Positions 26,020-38,310 of a stretch of 64,000 nucleotides of DNA are shown piece by piece. Both the position numbers and the translations under genes were made by a program. The DNA comes from Glandiceps talaboti (lineage: Eukaryota; Hemichordata; Enteropneusta; Spengelidae). Below the pieces are notes generated by a model. That model was not told where the DNA came from. It did no database searches and was given only the letters and a program-made list of their open reading frames with translations. Location: positions 2,162,501 to 2,226,500 of the forward strand of contig NC_135570.1 of the NCBI RefSeq assembly GCF_964340395.1. Direction: 5' to 3'. Position 1 is the first letter of the stretch, and each line of letters starts with the position of its first letter.

Positions 26020-26283
26020 CAGGGCTTGGAATTGGTCATAATTGTTTACAAATTTTGGGGTTTTTTGTTTAATGTTTACTTCTTTATTTACATTTGTTTT
26101 TTGTACTTATTTTTTTGCTTTTTAAAAGATTTTTTTCTACAAGATATCATGTAATAAAGCAATGATTTGAAAAGTTGGTGTTGTGGTTTTTTTTCTAAAT
26201 CAATGTGACTACCTTATTAATCATTTATGAGTTAGTTCTACTGAGCGCCCTCAACTGTTGACCCTGTTAATTCCAAGCCCCTG
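26020..26283. mobile_element. Candidate hAT-like MITE
   Basis: The inverted ends are CAGGGCTTGGAATT at 26020-26033 and AATTCCAAGCCCCTG at 26269-26283, with one inserted G. CAGGG-type termini are known from hAT elements. The flanking octamers TTATATCA and TTATTGGA match at only five of eight positions, so the target duplication is uncertain. The interior is T-rich and non-coding. Confidence 0.5.
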
Positions 26284-26987
26284 TTATTGGATGAAACATA
26301 CATGCATACATCATCAAGTGACACGGTGATGACGAGAAATCAAGTAGCCCCTTGCCCTTTCTATTATCACTCAACTACTGAAATTAAAACGACACTTATG
26401 TTACAGCAAAGGTCTAATTTTGGGTACTAAGTCTGACACATGATAGTATTAGACGTTACAATAGGATGGTAAATTACCCGTGTTATGTATATCAACAGAT
26501 GGATGAACTTGAGAAGTAAAAATTAGACGTTTTAATAGATGTGATAGCAAACCCATTGCATTTCAGACCAATATAGCAATGGATTATTCCATTATAGGGA
26601 CGTTAGGTAATTACAAAATACTGCTCAGTCTATCGGGATTACATGTCACCTTCGACAAAACTCGATACAGTATCAGTACAGAGACTAGAATATAAAAAAC
26701 ACAAACGTACATTTAGTTAGAAAGAACATTATACAAGAATTAACTTCCTTATACATTTTCTTTACACCTTAGAAGTGTTTTCTGAATTCTGTATTCCTAA
26801 CCTGGTTTGTCACGAAATATTTTAAGTTCCCGTTGACTGACAGAGTAATGTGTTATTATGTGTTAGTATTACCATACAAACTACAATGTAAAAAGTGAAT
26901 CTCGTTTTACCAGCATTTTAATACATGTCATATAGTAGTCTGAGATATTATGCTATAATGAAAATTCTCATTTACATATACTGAAAC
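26284..26987. other. No recognisable feature
   Basis: AT-rich sequence without a gene or repeat that I could identify. Confidence 0.45.
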
Positions 26988-27240
26988 AATAGGGAACTTG
27001 CAAACCCGCCATGTTGAATGTTGCATCATGGGAAATGTGATAATAAATACTAATCAAATAGTATTGTAAACAATAATGTTACATTGTTTTTAACCATAAG
27101 TAATCAATTCATAGTCACCCTGACCATCGTGGGGAGTTTATTTTATCAGTAGCTCCAGATTAGGTATTACGATAACCACAGATAATCCCATAGCCCTTTG
27201 CGTCTGAGCATGCTTAGTCTGGATTGCAACTTCCCTATTA
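26988..27240 (+). mobile_element. MITE (family 1, copy A)
   Basis: A 253-base element bounded by the inverted repeats AATAGGGAACTTGCAA (26988-27003) and TTGCAACTTCCCTATT (27224-27239), which differ at one position. It is roughly 80% identical by eye to the inverted copy at 60048-60300 and more distantly related to 355-650. It has no coding capacity and is therefore non-autonomous. Confidence 0.7.
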
Positions 27241-29845
27241 TCAATATTACGTATGTAGATTCACTATTAAAAATGACACAAGCTGAGTTGTACGCGTTTT
27301 ACTTATTAACTACGTGAAAATACTTTCGAAATATGACCATTAACTAATTTAGCATATGTTAAATGTCGATGCATGCCTTCCATGACATTACAATTGTGTG
27401 TCCAGGTATTCTTAGAATTGTCGACTGCATAGTAGGGAGTTCATGTACACTTTTTATACAAATAATAAATGACGTCATCGGATCGTTTATAAGTTGTATC
27501 CTAGTAGCATGTTTGAGTTCATTTAATAGTTGTGTTGGTTAAGTATACATCAGTAAGATGAATACTGTGATTACATTTTAATATGTAGAAATACTATCCC
27601 CAAGACATATAAACTCACTATGTGCCCCTTTAACATCCTATAGGTTGAACATTAAAATGGTTGAACCTTTAACAAGTTTTCCTCAGACGCATGGACAATG
27701 CCTGTGTTCTGTTTGGTACGACTCAATTCATGACATGTGTTTCAAGTATCGGTAAAACTGACAAGTATGTAGACTCTATTACATTTTTATTAATAAACCT
27801 TACATCAATTGGTCCTTTAATGCATATAATGAACTCTAAACTTAGACATCCTTTGTATAAAGCCGGTCCAATATCCCAGACAATGAACCCCAATTAGATA
27901 CCAAAGACAGATGTTTGGGTCAGTTAATTAGACGTAGATTAGACTAAGGTCTATCCAAAGTAATTGCCCTTAAAGATTCCGGTTCATTTCGTACGATTTG
28001 ATCATTCCTTATGATACAAATCGTCCATGATTATATTCTATAAGATAAGAGTTTACAAGGAGATCTTACATATCAACCGCCACTGGTCATTAACCTAGTT
28101 GACACTGTTGTTCAACTCTCCTCTTTGTGTAATATGTGGCCGTTTCATTTCTACCTAAGATATTCCGTTACACAAATCCTATTAAAGTCGACGTTATTTT
28201 AATGATGTCACAATTTGTCATCGTAATGAACTCCCAAACAAATTTGCGCTTATATTTGCTGTTTCATCAGAACATCGTGAGGCAGCTTTAGGGTGATTGA
28301 TAAGGTGCATTATCTGATGGAGAGGCTCTGATTGTACGTTTAGTTTTCGATTATACTTGATCCCTTAATAGTATCTGGATCACATTCCCTTTGCATTATT
28401 CCTCTTCATGCTTTAACTCAACATTGCCTATACAAATGTGATATATGTCTGTAGACGATGATGAATCTGTATCATTCGTTGTTGATTTTGTCATAACCCA
28501 GATTGTGCAGAGATAAAGATAGAAGATCAAAATTAATCGCAACAAATTAGACATTCCAATCTGCCTGCCAACATTATCATTAATCAAATCCTCGGTGCAT
28601 ATCCATGACATCATATACAGCATTTGCATAATCACTATTTATCTGAACTTAAAGATGAAAGACTGTCAAGTAAAATACAGACGTGTTGATGCCCATGTAA
28701 GTGTTATTAGCCCGAAAATGATGTTTTCACATTTATTTCATTAAGGACTTAGTTATATGAGTGTACTCTTTATTTCTGAATCCATACTGGTTCTTAAAAA
28801 TACAATGTGATCAGATATGTAGCATGAATACTACCAGCTCAACATGATGTCGTATACTCAATTGTGAATCTCAATATAAAAACTAGTTATGTTGTCATCA
28901 AATTATGATACCCCCTTCCATCCTATATGCTAACTTATCCAGACTACAAGCAAGACATACATGTACACGATGTTGTCAATTTAATACATTTCAAACAGAA
29001 ACGAAAATAACATTAAAAAAATAGCATTATTTCAAACAGTTGGAGATGCCAATTACATAAAAATAAACCTCACAACTATTTCTAATTTGAGGATAAGGAC
29101 GGTAAACTTCAATAGTTAAGTTTGCTACAAATATGTCTCTATTGACATTTAACTTTATCATACGCTCTAATTATCTTCTTTACACGACATATATTCACAT
29201 AATGTCATTATACGGCGAGTAGGTAAGTGATCGACCAGAACAAAAGTGGTCACGTGACAGCAGAGCATGTTTCGGATGTACAAATCCAAAAACAACCCAT
29301 CTGAATGACTAAAAATATAACATCTGATAATAACTACATACAAACATTAAATTTCCTATACTTATGGATGCAGAATTTGAAAAGGGTGAATTATCTATAT
29401 AAAAGAAACCCAATTTGATTATATTTGATAGGATGGAACGATTTACTGAGATGTATCACGGCCGAATACGAACTGAAATTTACTCGAGGGATTTTGCTGA
29501 TTAGATTGGCAGCAATTTCCTTTTCATTTCAGCAAAAACGTGTCAACGCAGAAAAGCAGATCTAAAAGTAACAGTTAAAATACGTTTTTCCGCTGCTAGT
29601 GGTTTTTTTTTTAATCAAACATTTTCCTAAACCATGTGATTTAGCCCTGCGCACGTTGTGAAGAATAGCAAACAGCTTTTAATAATTATTTCACTTATGT
29701 GCACACTAATATACATTATAAACATAGTCATTTATATACAGTATAGTGCCTAGCGTTGCCTCAAAACTGAAAACATACATATATGCTAGTACGTACGTAT
29801 ATCCATGCTTGTATATATACATGTACGTATGTACACACATGCCTA
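27241..29845. other. Gene-free stretch with a CRE palindrome
   Basis: No gene, RNA or long repeat was seen. TGACGTCA lies at 27470-27477. Open frames such as 28396-28635 (minus) show no family motifs. Confidence 0.45.
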
Positions 29846-30203
29846 CCCTACTTACTTACCAACCTACCTACCTACCTACCTACCTACATACATACATACA
29901 TACATACATACATGCATGCATGCATGCATGCATGCACATACATACATACATACATACATACATACATACATACACATACATACATACATACATACATACA
30001 TACATACATACATACATACATGTATTACACATACACACACATACATACATACACACATACATACATACATACATACATACATACATACATACCTACCTAC
30101 CTACCTACATACGCACGCACGCACGCACGCACACACACATACATACACACACACACACACATACATACATACATACATACATACATACATACATACATAC
30201 ATG
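29846..30203. repeat. ATAC-class compound microsatellite
   Basis: CTAC, ATAC, ATGC, ATAC, ACAC, CTAC, ACGC, AC and ATAC tracts follow each other. Two tracts end in the same short sequence ATGTATTACAC (near 30019 and 30200). Open frames in all phases (YIHT-type peptides) are by-products. Confidence 0.95.
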
Positions 30204-30954
30204 TATTACACGCACATACATACTCGTCTAATTACATTAAAGATTTATCAAGTCTCGGCATCATAACCACAAATATCCTAAAATACCGCGATTTGAAATT
30301 TTTTTGTTAGATTTTTGTAAGAGGACTATTTTTCAATGAATGTCATAAATGAATTCTATAGTCAAAACCACAACATCGAAGCCTTAGGGCGAGAACATGT
30401 TGAGATTTGAACACTTCATGAGTTATTATCTAGGCAAATCTTTTGATATATGGTCACTGTAAAATGTTTTATTTGGTTCTTAAAGTAGATATGGAACACT
30501 TTCTAAGAAGTATTGAGATACAGATTATTTTCAACACACTCCTTGGATTGAAAGAAACATTTTGCAGCTAATATGAATTTTGACAACTTGAAGCTTAGTT
30601 GAGATGTCGGCAAGAGCACTATGGAATTACAATTACATGAACTGACGTAGCTTTTAGATAACTGTGCGTGATTTTAGTGCCCGTTAATGAAAATTGACGG
30701 GTCTGTACATTATTACCGCGATGTAGCTTTAGAATCGATTACACACAAGGCGTGTACTTATAGCTCAATCGAAACACGAAGGTAAGCAAGCAGGTCGCAA
30801 TCGATTGCCCTCTAGCTTTGAAATGTGTTATTTATCGTAAGTTCTCCAACGTAAGTTACATTATATGTGTCTCATTCAAAAGCCGCGTTGCTCTTTTTGA
30901 TAGACGTTCATAAAGTCACACGCAAAGCCTGGCATACCACAAGTGTTTATTAAT

Positions 30955-30956
<2 letters not shown>
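30204..30956. other. No recognisable feature
   Basis: Unique AT-rich sequence between two microsatellites. No gene is seen. Confidence 0.45.
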
Positions 30957-30986
<30 letters not shown>

Positions 30987-31035
30987 CATACATACATACA
31001 TACATACATACATGTATTGCACACACACACACACA

Positions 31036-31072
<37 letters not shown>
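30957..31072. repeat. (TACA)n and (AC)n microsatellite
   Basis: About 14 TACA units, then ATGTATTGCAC, then about 25 AC units with one GAC interruption. The junction and the following TACTCGT resemble the right side of the locus at 29846-30240. Confidence 0.95.
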
Positions 31073-31371
31073 ACTCGTGTTTATTGTAATTAGTGTAGAG
31101 TGGTTTGAAACCACTAAGCTAGTCTCTCACCAAATCGAACATTGTTAAAGGCATGAAATTATGACTGTGAATATAAGAAGCGACATTGCCACTATGCGTC
31201 AATGTAAGGTTTTGTTAACCCTGACGGCATGTGAAAACAGTTGGTCACAAACAATTTGTTGTTACTGTCATCGGGATCAACTGTATAATGTGAAAGGTAG
31301 CAGCCCTTCAGATTCGAAGCAGGGATACCTTAAGGTGGCGCTGTTTAAAATATTTAGCCATAGCTTCGTGA

Positions 31372-31394
31372 ATGTATGTATGTATGTATGTATG

Positions 31395-31425
<31 letters not shown>

Positions 31426-31528
31426 TACTATGTATGTATGTATGTATGTATGTATGTATGTATGTATGTATGTATGTATGTATGTATGTATGTATGGAGG
31501 GAGGTAGGTAGGTAGGTAGGTAGGTAGG
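31372..31528. repeat. (TATG)n and (GTAG)n microsatellite
   Basis: Two TATG arrays are separated by a short AATACTA interruption. They are followed by GGAG and about seven GTAG units, then a short TG run. Confidence 0.95.
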
Positions 31529-33149
31529 CATGTGTGTGTGTCATTGTGTGCGTGCTGCCCTTTATTTTTTTTAAGTGTCTCAACCATCAATTCGTAATGG
31601 ATTCAACGTTTACCCGGGTCAATTTACAGATATGGTCGATGGGGGCGCTCACGTGCGTTTACATTTGAAGGCCTGTCTTCATTATTGAGTATATGAAATT
31701 GATAGAAATTAATGGTAAATAAGTTAATGAATTCACACTTCTTTAAAAATATATGAATCAAGCATACGTATTCTGAATGAAGTTGGCATTACAGCATCAC
31801 AATGAAGCGTACACGTGAAAATGTTTGTACTGTCTGTCATATGAATAATAGACAACACCAGGATGAATACATGCCATAAAATGTGTCCTCTCTTTACGAG
31901 AGGATTAATAAAATGTAAAAAAAAATATTTCAAGTGTAATCAATGCATATCTTGCATACATTATGATATTGAACTACTAATATGACAGGCTTATGTTTGT
32001 TATTTCTCTACTCAACAATACTTGGCAAATCAATTGTCAGGGTTGTATGGAGTGACTCGATTGACCACTGCTTCAGGTTGTCTCTTTTTTTAAAAAGTTT
32101 GGTTATAGTAATAACGCATCACACATAAGTTAAACCTATTTCAATGTTTGATAGTCTTAATGGCCATGTTCCATATATGTGATTAAAACAGATGAGAAAC
32201 ACTGTGTGAAAATAAGGTGTGTCGAACTGACTCGTAATTAACGGGTAGGGCTAGGTAATTTGTAACGGTTGACACGATAATGATGATGTGTTCCTACAAT
32301 GGATGTTAAAGTTCAGTCTAATCTGAAATACTGTTAGACCATCAAATGAAACATTAACTCCTGGGGTCTTATCTGCTTAGTCTGGGTACGACATAGAAAT
32401 GTCTCTCTATATGTATGAATTGGACAGGAAGTACACACAGACACAGGTTAGTGTCTTTACGTACCACCACCCATAATGTACATACATAAGAACACGGCGA
32501 ATAAGTTTCCTTGTATATATTTTAGTGTTGGGTAAGAAACCAGACGAAGTATGATAAACCCTGGCCTAGTGGGTAGTTTGCAAGAAGCAATCAATAAAAC
32601 AATGGACTAGGTATGAAATATTAAATTTGTGTAAGCGTGAGACCTCTCAAAACAAGAGTCAAATACAAATATATGTTCTAAACATTTCCCCTCAAAATAT
32701 ATGTCGTCGTTCGTACACTGTGAATCTGCCAAACACCTTGTGAATATTGTAGAGGAACTGAAAATTTGAATGTAAATTCGACCAGTTCGAATCTTTCCTA
32801 CTAGTTTCAAGGTCGTACATGCTAATACGCTGACTGTAGTGGCAAGGTCGTTTGGACTCGACTTTCAGAACTTTGTTCGTTGCTTAAAAAACTATTTTTT
32901 AAAGATATATATTGCCATACATATATATGTCCATTCCTGCTGACCAAAATTTTTGTAAATACTGTATTACACATGATTTGTACTGTATTGAGGACGGGTA
33001 TCATTTCATAGCAATTTGTCTGCTTTACAAGGACCTTCGTAATGAATTGTTAACTAAGGTTGTTGTGTTTAAACCCTTCCTATGATAAGTTCATTTCACA
33101 ATTCAGATAAAATAACTGATATAAATAATTTAGCTTCATCTATTTATTT
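31529..33149. other. Gene-free stretch
   Basis: No recognisable coding, RNA or repeat feature was seen in this AT-rich sequence. Confidence 0.45.
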
Positions 33150-33262
33150 TGCAATGAAGGAATTTCCCTCTATGAAATGAAACGTTTGTAAATTGTTTGC
33201 TCTTTGGGCCTGTGGCCTTATTGTTCTGAAATAAACTGATTGATTGGTTGATTGATTGATAT
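33150..33262 (+). mobile_element. Candidate retroposon 3' tail with (TTGA)n
   Basis: The sequence reads CTCTTTGGGCCTGTGGCC, then TTCTGAAATAAACTG, then a run of TTGA/TTGG units at 33237-33261. A 3' UTR with AATAAA followed by a tetranucleotide tail is typical for non-LTR elements. No ORF remnant was recognised upstream, so the left border is arbitrary. Confidence 0.4.
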
Positions 33263-33809
33263 GTCCATCTTCTGTATAAGTCTGAGGTATTTAAGATGTT
33301 ACCATAGCACTGCATTGATCCGCTTTTAGAACAGAATTCCGAGCTTTCGCCATGCATGTTCAACTTCACATGTGCATAAAGAAAGCTAACACGTATATAA
33401 TTGACTGTGTCATAACTGTGTATTTTGGAATCATAGAACAATTAGTTCTAGCACAATTAAAAGTAACTTACATGAAAACAGTTCAAGTGATTCAAATTAA
33501 GTCAGGCTTACAAGTTACTAGTATGTACCACAAAATAAGACCGTCATTTTTTTTAACAATTAATTCACGACACTGATACTGAGGTGATAGGCTGACGTGG
33601 CATGCGGTGTCATGAATGTCCGTACTCCATACGTTTCGAGATAAAAAATGCAATTTTCTGTATTATAAATGTTTCAAACCAAGCTTTTACTAAGTAATTA
33701 CATCATATCAACATGTGACTGCTAACTTTGCACCTAATGGTCATAACGACTTATAGTTGCATTTACCTTTCTAGATTTTGGTCAAAGCTGCAAATAAAAG
33801 TTCAGATGA
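33263..33809. other. No recognisable feature
   Basis: AT-rich sequence. The open frame at 33352-33576 has no recognisable motif. Confidence 0.4.
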
Positions 33810-33942
33810 ATGGATGGATGGGTGGGTGGGTGGATGGATGGATGGATGGATGGATGGATGGATGGATGGATGGATGGATGGATGGATGGCTGGCTGACTG
33901 GATGGATGGATGGATGCATGGATGGATGTCTGGCTGGCTGGA

Positions 33943-33981
<39 letters not shown>

Positions 33982-34223
33982 ATGAATGAATGAATGAATG
34001 AATGGGTGGATGGATGGGTGGATGGATGAATGGATGAATGAATGAATATGGATGGATGGATGGATGGCTGGCTGGATGAATGAATAAATGAATGAATGAA
34101 TGAATGAATAAATGAATGAATGAATGGATGGATGGATGGATGGATGGATGGATGAATGGATGGATGGATGGGTGAATGGGTGGTTGGGTGAATGGATAGA
34201 TGGATGGATGGATGGATGGATGT
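33810..34223. repeat. (GGAT)n/(GGCT)n/(GAAT)n microsatellite
   Basis: About 410 bases of tetranucleotide units are built from GGAT, GGGT, GGCT and GAAT blocks that change by single substitutions and return to GGAT. Frames on both strands (DGWM- and IHPS-type repeats) are by-products. Confidence 0.97.
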
Positions 34224-36237
34224 AAGAATAGGAAAAGAGAAATGAACAAGAATTTGTTTTATAGAATAGAAATGAATATGTAACAATGACACTTTTACCA
34301 ATAATTTCACATTTTATATCATTGCAAGGAAGCTGTGTACATCCAATAACTGTACAATAACTTTATGTCAACGCTGTCACACATCATCACATGACTTGTG
34401 AAAATAACCGCCAATTAATTTTTTAAATCTCTTTGACTGTATTTGTCATATTTGATATATTTTCTTGTATATTAGTAGTTCTTATTTCTGTTTATGTGTA
34501 ACGAATAAATAAATGTAAATTAAAACTCTTACACTTAAAATGATATCTATTTCATTGAATTGAATTGTGTCTAATGGAATAACGTTTATGAACCAGAAAA
34601 AATTAACACCACAAAAGTAAATATATCGAAAGGAGAGAAGATTTTAATCGGATAACAAAAGTTGGAATTTGAAATAACTATTCTAATCGCGTCTGACCCC
34701 TAGAAACAATAGTATGTATGGCTTAGATGTAAATTACAATTGAAATATAGCTATAACATCACCCCTCACCTCACCTCCCCAACATGCATTTGTAATCCAT
34801 GCAATATTGAAATTAAAAGAGAAAAAAGTCTTTCAAGAGCAAACTAAATGCATCCAAATACCTCTCCCATGTCAGAGGGTACAAATTCGGTCGTGTCTTC
34901 CAATACCATTCTTTTCTCCATACTTCAATTTCAACTGAAAACAATGAACCGAACACCTACGACATGCAACAATCTTTCGATGGATATCAATATGGAGTTC
35001 GAGAGAGAATAAATAATTTTAACCTTTTCTATTTCATGAGGTAAACTAAGGGGCCTATAACAATAATAATAATTGATACAATATCATACAGGAGTTCGAT
35101 TGAGGTTTGAGAATTTGTAACGACGTTAATACAATACACGTGCTGATTATATGTTAGCTTCCTACATGTATAATGTAATATCACATTCAATTAATATGCA
35201 TATTTAAGTATATAGCAGGAAAAGCCACGGGCCTCTACACTGGTCTCATGAATAGTTGACAATATTTGATAAAAATGAAATAGTCATAAATTCATCTGGT
35301 AGAATATATTGAAAGATAACCCTATGTACATTTCTTCTCTGCTATTTGTCATTTTCAGGACACCACGAGGGGACAACAGCTTTCCAAGATAACTAACCAG
35401 ATTTGTCCTTCAACGTGCTACAATCAGAGGACCGCATTGTAATCAATTTGAAAATATTTACAAGAGATTTACAAGACATAGAAGTATCATAATTATCATA
35501 ATATAACCAAATTATAATAAAAACAAAGTATGATATATAGATACTTGGTAACCTTTGACCCCCTACTTATAAACTTTGACCCTCTATCTCGTGCAAGTCC
35601 TTGGTTTTCATGGTGTTACAAGTAATCGATTACATATGTGCCGACTCCCCACAATCAAACAGCCACTTAACAGCGGATGTTCAGTTTGTAGTCGCCGCAG
35701 ACAAATTCAATAGATAAGGATGAGACTAACGCTAACACATGTCAACTTTATAAGATAGATTAATGCATCTAACCAAACGCAAACACGACTTCTTGTAACA
35801 TTCTACTCCTGTCATAGCAACGTTGATAAAAGTGCATGCCTAACTTTTTTTTTCATCCACACAGAAATTAACGACGGACATTATATGGGACATGCCCTAT
35901 TATTGACTGTAATAGATATTAATACAAATCTATGTTGTATTTTTCACAGTAAGCCAAACTTAAATTTGTACTTCATATGTAATCTACATTGTCCTTTTGT
36001 CATACGGTTATTTGTGTAACGCAAAGAGATTTATAAGTTACCATTTAAAACATACATATTTGCCATCGCAGCTGTATTAATATACAGTTTCCTCCCTAAA
36101 CCATGGTGCTATTAAATTTTCAATTCATAAGCACTCATCCATTTAGTTCTCAAGGAGTTGTGCTAGCAATAGCCTACAGTGACGGAAAATAATGAAACAC
36201 ATAATTAATGTACAACGCAAATTAGTCAATGTCTTTC
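34224..36237. other. Gene-free stretch
   Basis: AT-rich sequence. A short segment at 35358-35410 (AGGACACC to TTTGTCCT) has complementary ends and may be a repeat fragment, but this is not firm. No gene is seen. Confidence 0.4.
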
Positions 36238-36252
36238 GTTGTACATGGCAAC
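36238..36252. promoter_or_regulatory. X-box-like (RFX) motif
   Basis: The sequence GTTGTACATGGCAAC has a perfect right RFX half-site (GGCAAC) and an imperfect left one, within a near-palindrome CGTTG...CAACG. RFX X-boxes are usually found within a few hundred bases of the start codons of ciliary genes; here a candidate ATG lies about 200 bases downstream. One such match by chance in 64 kb is possible. Confidence 0.3.
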
Positions 36253-36447
36253 GTACGCCTATGAAAGGTCTCCGGGCTTATCAGTAAATTTACACAGTCC
36301 AGCTATGCGCAGGTTCTGTACAAACAGTTTGCAAACCGTACCAGGTGATTGGAGGTACACAGTCTTTCTTTTTTTCGGTTTACCACAGGAGTGCAATGCG
36401 CAGTTCACATTTGACCAAGCAGGTGTCCCAGACACACAACAGACGAA

Positions 36448-36553
36448 ATGGTGGAAGAGGCAGCACCTCAACAAACACTGCAAGAATACAAGTTTATTTC
36501 TCGTCGTTACGAAGCTCGCCATGAAATCCACACACCAAACTTCCTGTTTGCTG
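36448..36553 (+). CDS. Candidate first coding exon, unknown protein
   Basis: An ATG in a fair context (G at -3 and G at +4) opens 35 codons and one extra base, running into a consensus donor GTAAGT at 36554. The peptide begins MVEEAAPQQTLQEYKFISRR and continues with a charged YEARHEIHTPNF stretch; it has no signal peptide or membrane segment. An in-frame TGA lies 11 codons upstream. A good acceptor (pyrimidine tract and CCACAG at 36389) precedes it, so the exon may begin at 36390 with a short 5' UTR. The block is richer in GC than its surroundings. In the exon 36390-36553 another frame is also open (ECNAQFTFDQ...), so frame choice is not certain. No continuation exon was found. The X-box-like site upstream hints at a ciliary gene; that is inference. 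Confidence 0.35.
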
Positions 36554-38029
36554 GTAAGTATATACACTACATATAACTGAACTACAGCCCGTTGTCTATT
36601 TGTTGAATGTGTCATAACGACGATTTCTTAAATTTATTTCTGTTTTTTTTTGACTATTCAGTGTCGTACTTTACTGAAGGAGCACATAAACCCACGCATC
36701 CATTCATTGAATATGAAATCACGTTTGAGATGTTTACGATTTACATTTATGGGGTGATAAATAATCTATATTTAACGTGATGTTATTTGATACAGCTTTC
36801 TGTCTAGTTGGATGATAATTTACGATCAGACTACGGTCGCTCACTGCTGTTGTATGATTGATGGCTATAACCTAGTATGTCTTCCTTCCTAATAATTCTA
36901 TTCACGTGTCAAATGACGTGTACAATATACTACTAAGTATGCCAACACTAATTTCTAAATCTTTTTATATATAAAACAAAATCAGACATTTTTAATATAT
37001 GTATATTGGCTTAAACGGCTTTCAGTCAATTTAAGTCCAAAACCATTTCAATCCATTTCAATTCAACCCAAGTTGATATATTTCATAATGTTGGAAAATT
37101 ATTTTTTTATCGTGACCCCCAGTCGAACACGTTTCAACGAAGTCCTATTTCTTGTGCATATATACTATCATATCATATCATGTATGATTTACTGTTGGAA
37201 TTGATCTCATAACCCGTATGTGGCAAATTCAGTAATGCAAACTATAAAAAAAAAACTATAAAATGTCTATGTAAAAATGTTAGAGAATTTTTTTTAAGAA
37301 AGGTATTTTTGTTAGAGCAAAATATTGTTATACAGGATTGGTCAGTACAGTAGTATAGTATAGTACATTATGAATCTAGCGTTATAGGACATATTTGGCC
37401 ATGATTGTTCATTGACTGAGGGGGGGGGGGGGGGGCTCTTTCATTCAAAAAATGGTCAAATAAGAATTGGCCAGTGTATGTTAACAACAGGTGTCAATAT
37501 ACAGTTAGTTTTGAAAATAAACCCAGCTTTAACAAGTAAATCAGCAAATCAGTGTGTTAGTAGAAGAATCGACTTTGGTCAGGTGTGGTCCCTCCTCAGG
37601 TCATTTATTAGAGGTGATTTAAGGTCAATCTCAGGCTGATGAGCCTCCATTATATGCTTAATTATATATTCTGTTGATAAGGTATGAATGTGACAATGTC
37701 AGCAAAGACGAAACACGTGGGATTCAGACAAGTTAGTCCTTTATTCTAAATTACATTTTATATCAATTTAAGTTACGCTATTTTTAAAACCTTTAAAAAA
37801 TATAGCTTATGCTATCCCATAGTTTGTCTTCAAGTTGTAATTGTAAGAATCTCTCCGCATTAAAATGAAATGTCCTAAAGTAAATAAAAAATTAGATATT
37901 TATCCAAACTAGGCTACTTTACTACACAACTATGACAATAATTATACTTTAATCTGAGTTTATATTATTTTATATGCGATATGAAATTATTAAAAGCTAA
38001 TGTGAATAAGTTTAGTTGTTATGTATTCT
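36554..38029. other. Gene-free stretch with a poly(G) run
   Basis: The sequence is AT-rich, with a run of 16 G at 37420-37435. No downstream exon of the candidate gene at 36448 was recognised. The open frame at 37412-37639 begins beside the G run and has no motif. Confidence 0.4.
37420..37435 (+). repeat. Poly(G) homopolymer, 16 bases
   Basis: An uninterrupted run of G, unusual in an AT-rich genome and able to form a G-quadruplex. Its length may be affected by sequencing error. Confidence 0.85.
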
Positions 38030-38310
38030 AGAGGTGTGGAAGTTCAAAAACCAAACTTCCAATTTTGTATGTCATCTGCTTGTAGTACCGGTACTACGAT
38101 ACACCGAAGTGATGATACACGGTACTAGGCGCAGCATGGATCAACAGTTATGGTTTGACCAATAAAACATTAATTAACCACACATCAATGTATCACAATT
38201 GTATCCACAGAATTCAAGCTGTAGTTCACCTTTGACCCAATCCAATACAAAATGTATCTCAATGTTTGACACGGTACCACGCTATTCACGGTACCAGAAC
38301 TCCACCCATG
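38030..38310. mobile_element. Candidate TIR element with GGTACC motifs
   Basis: The ends AGAGGTGTGGAAGTTC (38030-38045) and GAACTCCACCCATG (38297-38310) are imperfect inverted repeats. Inside are a 16-base perfect palindrome GTAGTACCGGTACTAC at 38082-38097 and two GGTACC sites near 38270-38295. It may be a small non-autonomous DNA transposon. No clear target duplication was seen. Confidence 0.4.

Noticed and set aside
35358-35410. Segment with AGGACA/TGTCCT ends as a LINE 3' UTR piece
   Set aside because: The resemblance to retroposon tails is weak and no tail repeat follows.
36259-36615. 118-codon minus-strand frame opposite the candidate exon
   Set aside because: The + strand has consensus splice sites here. 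The minus frame has no family motif and overlaps that exon.
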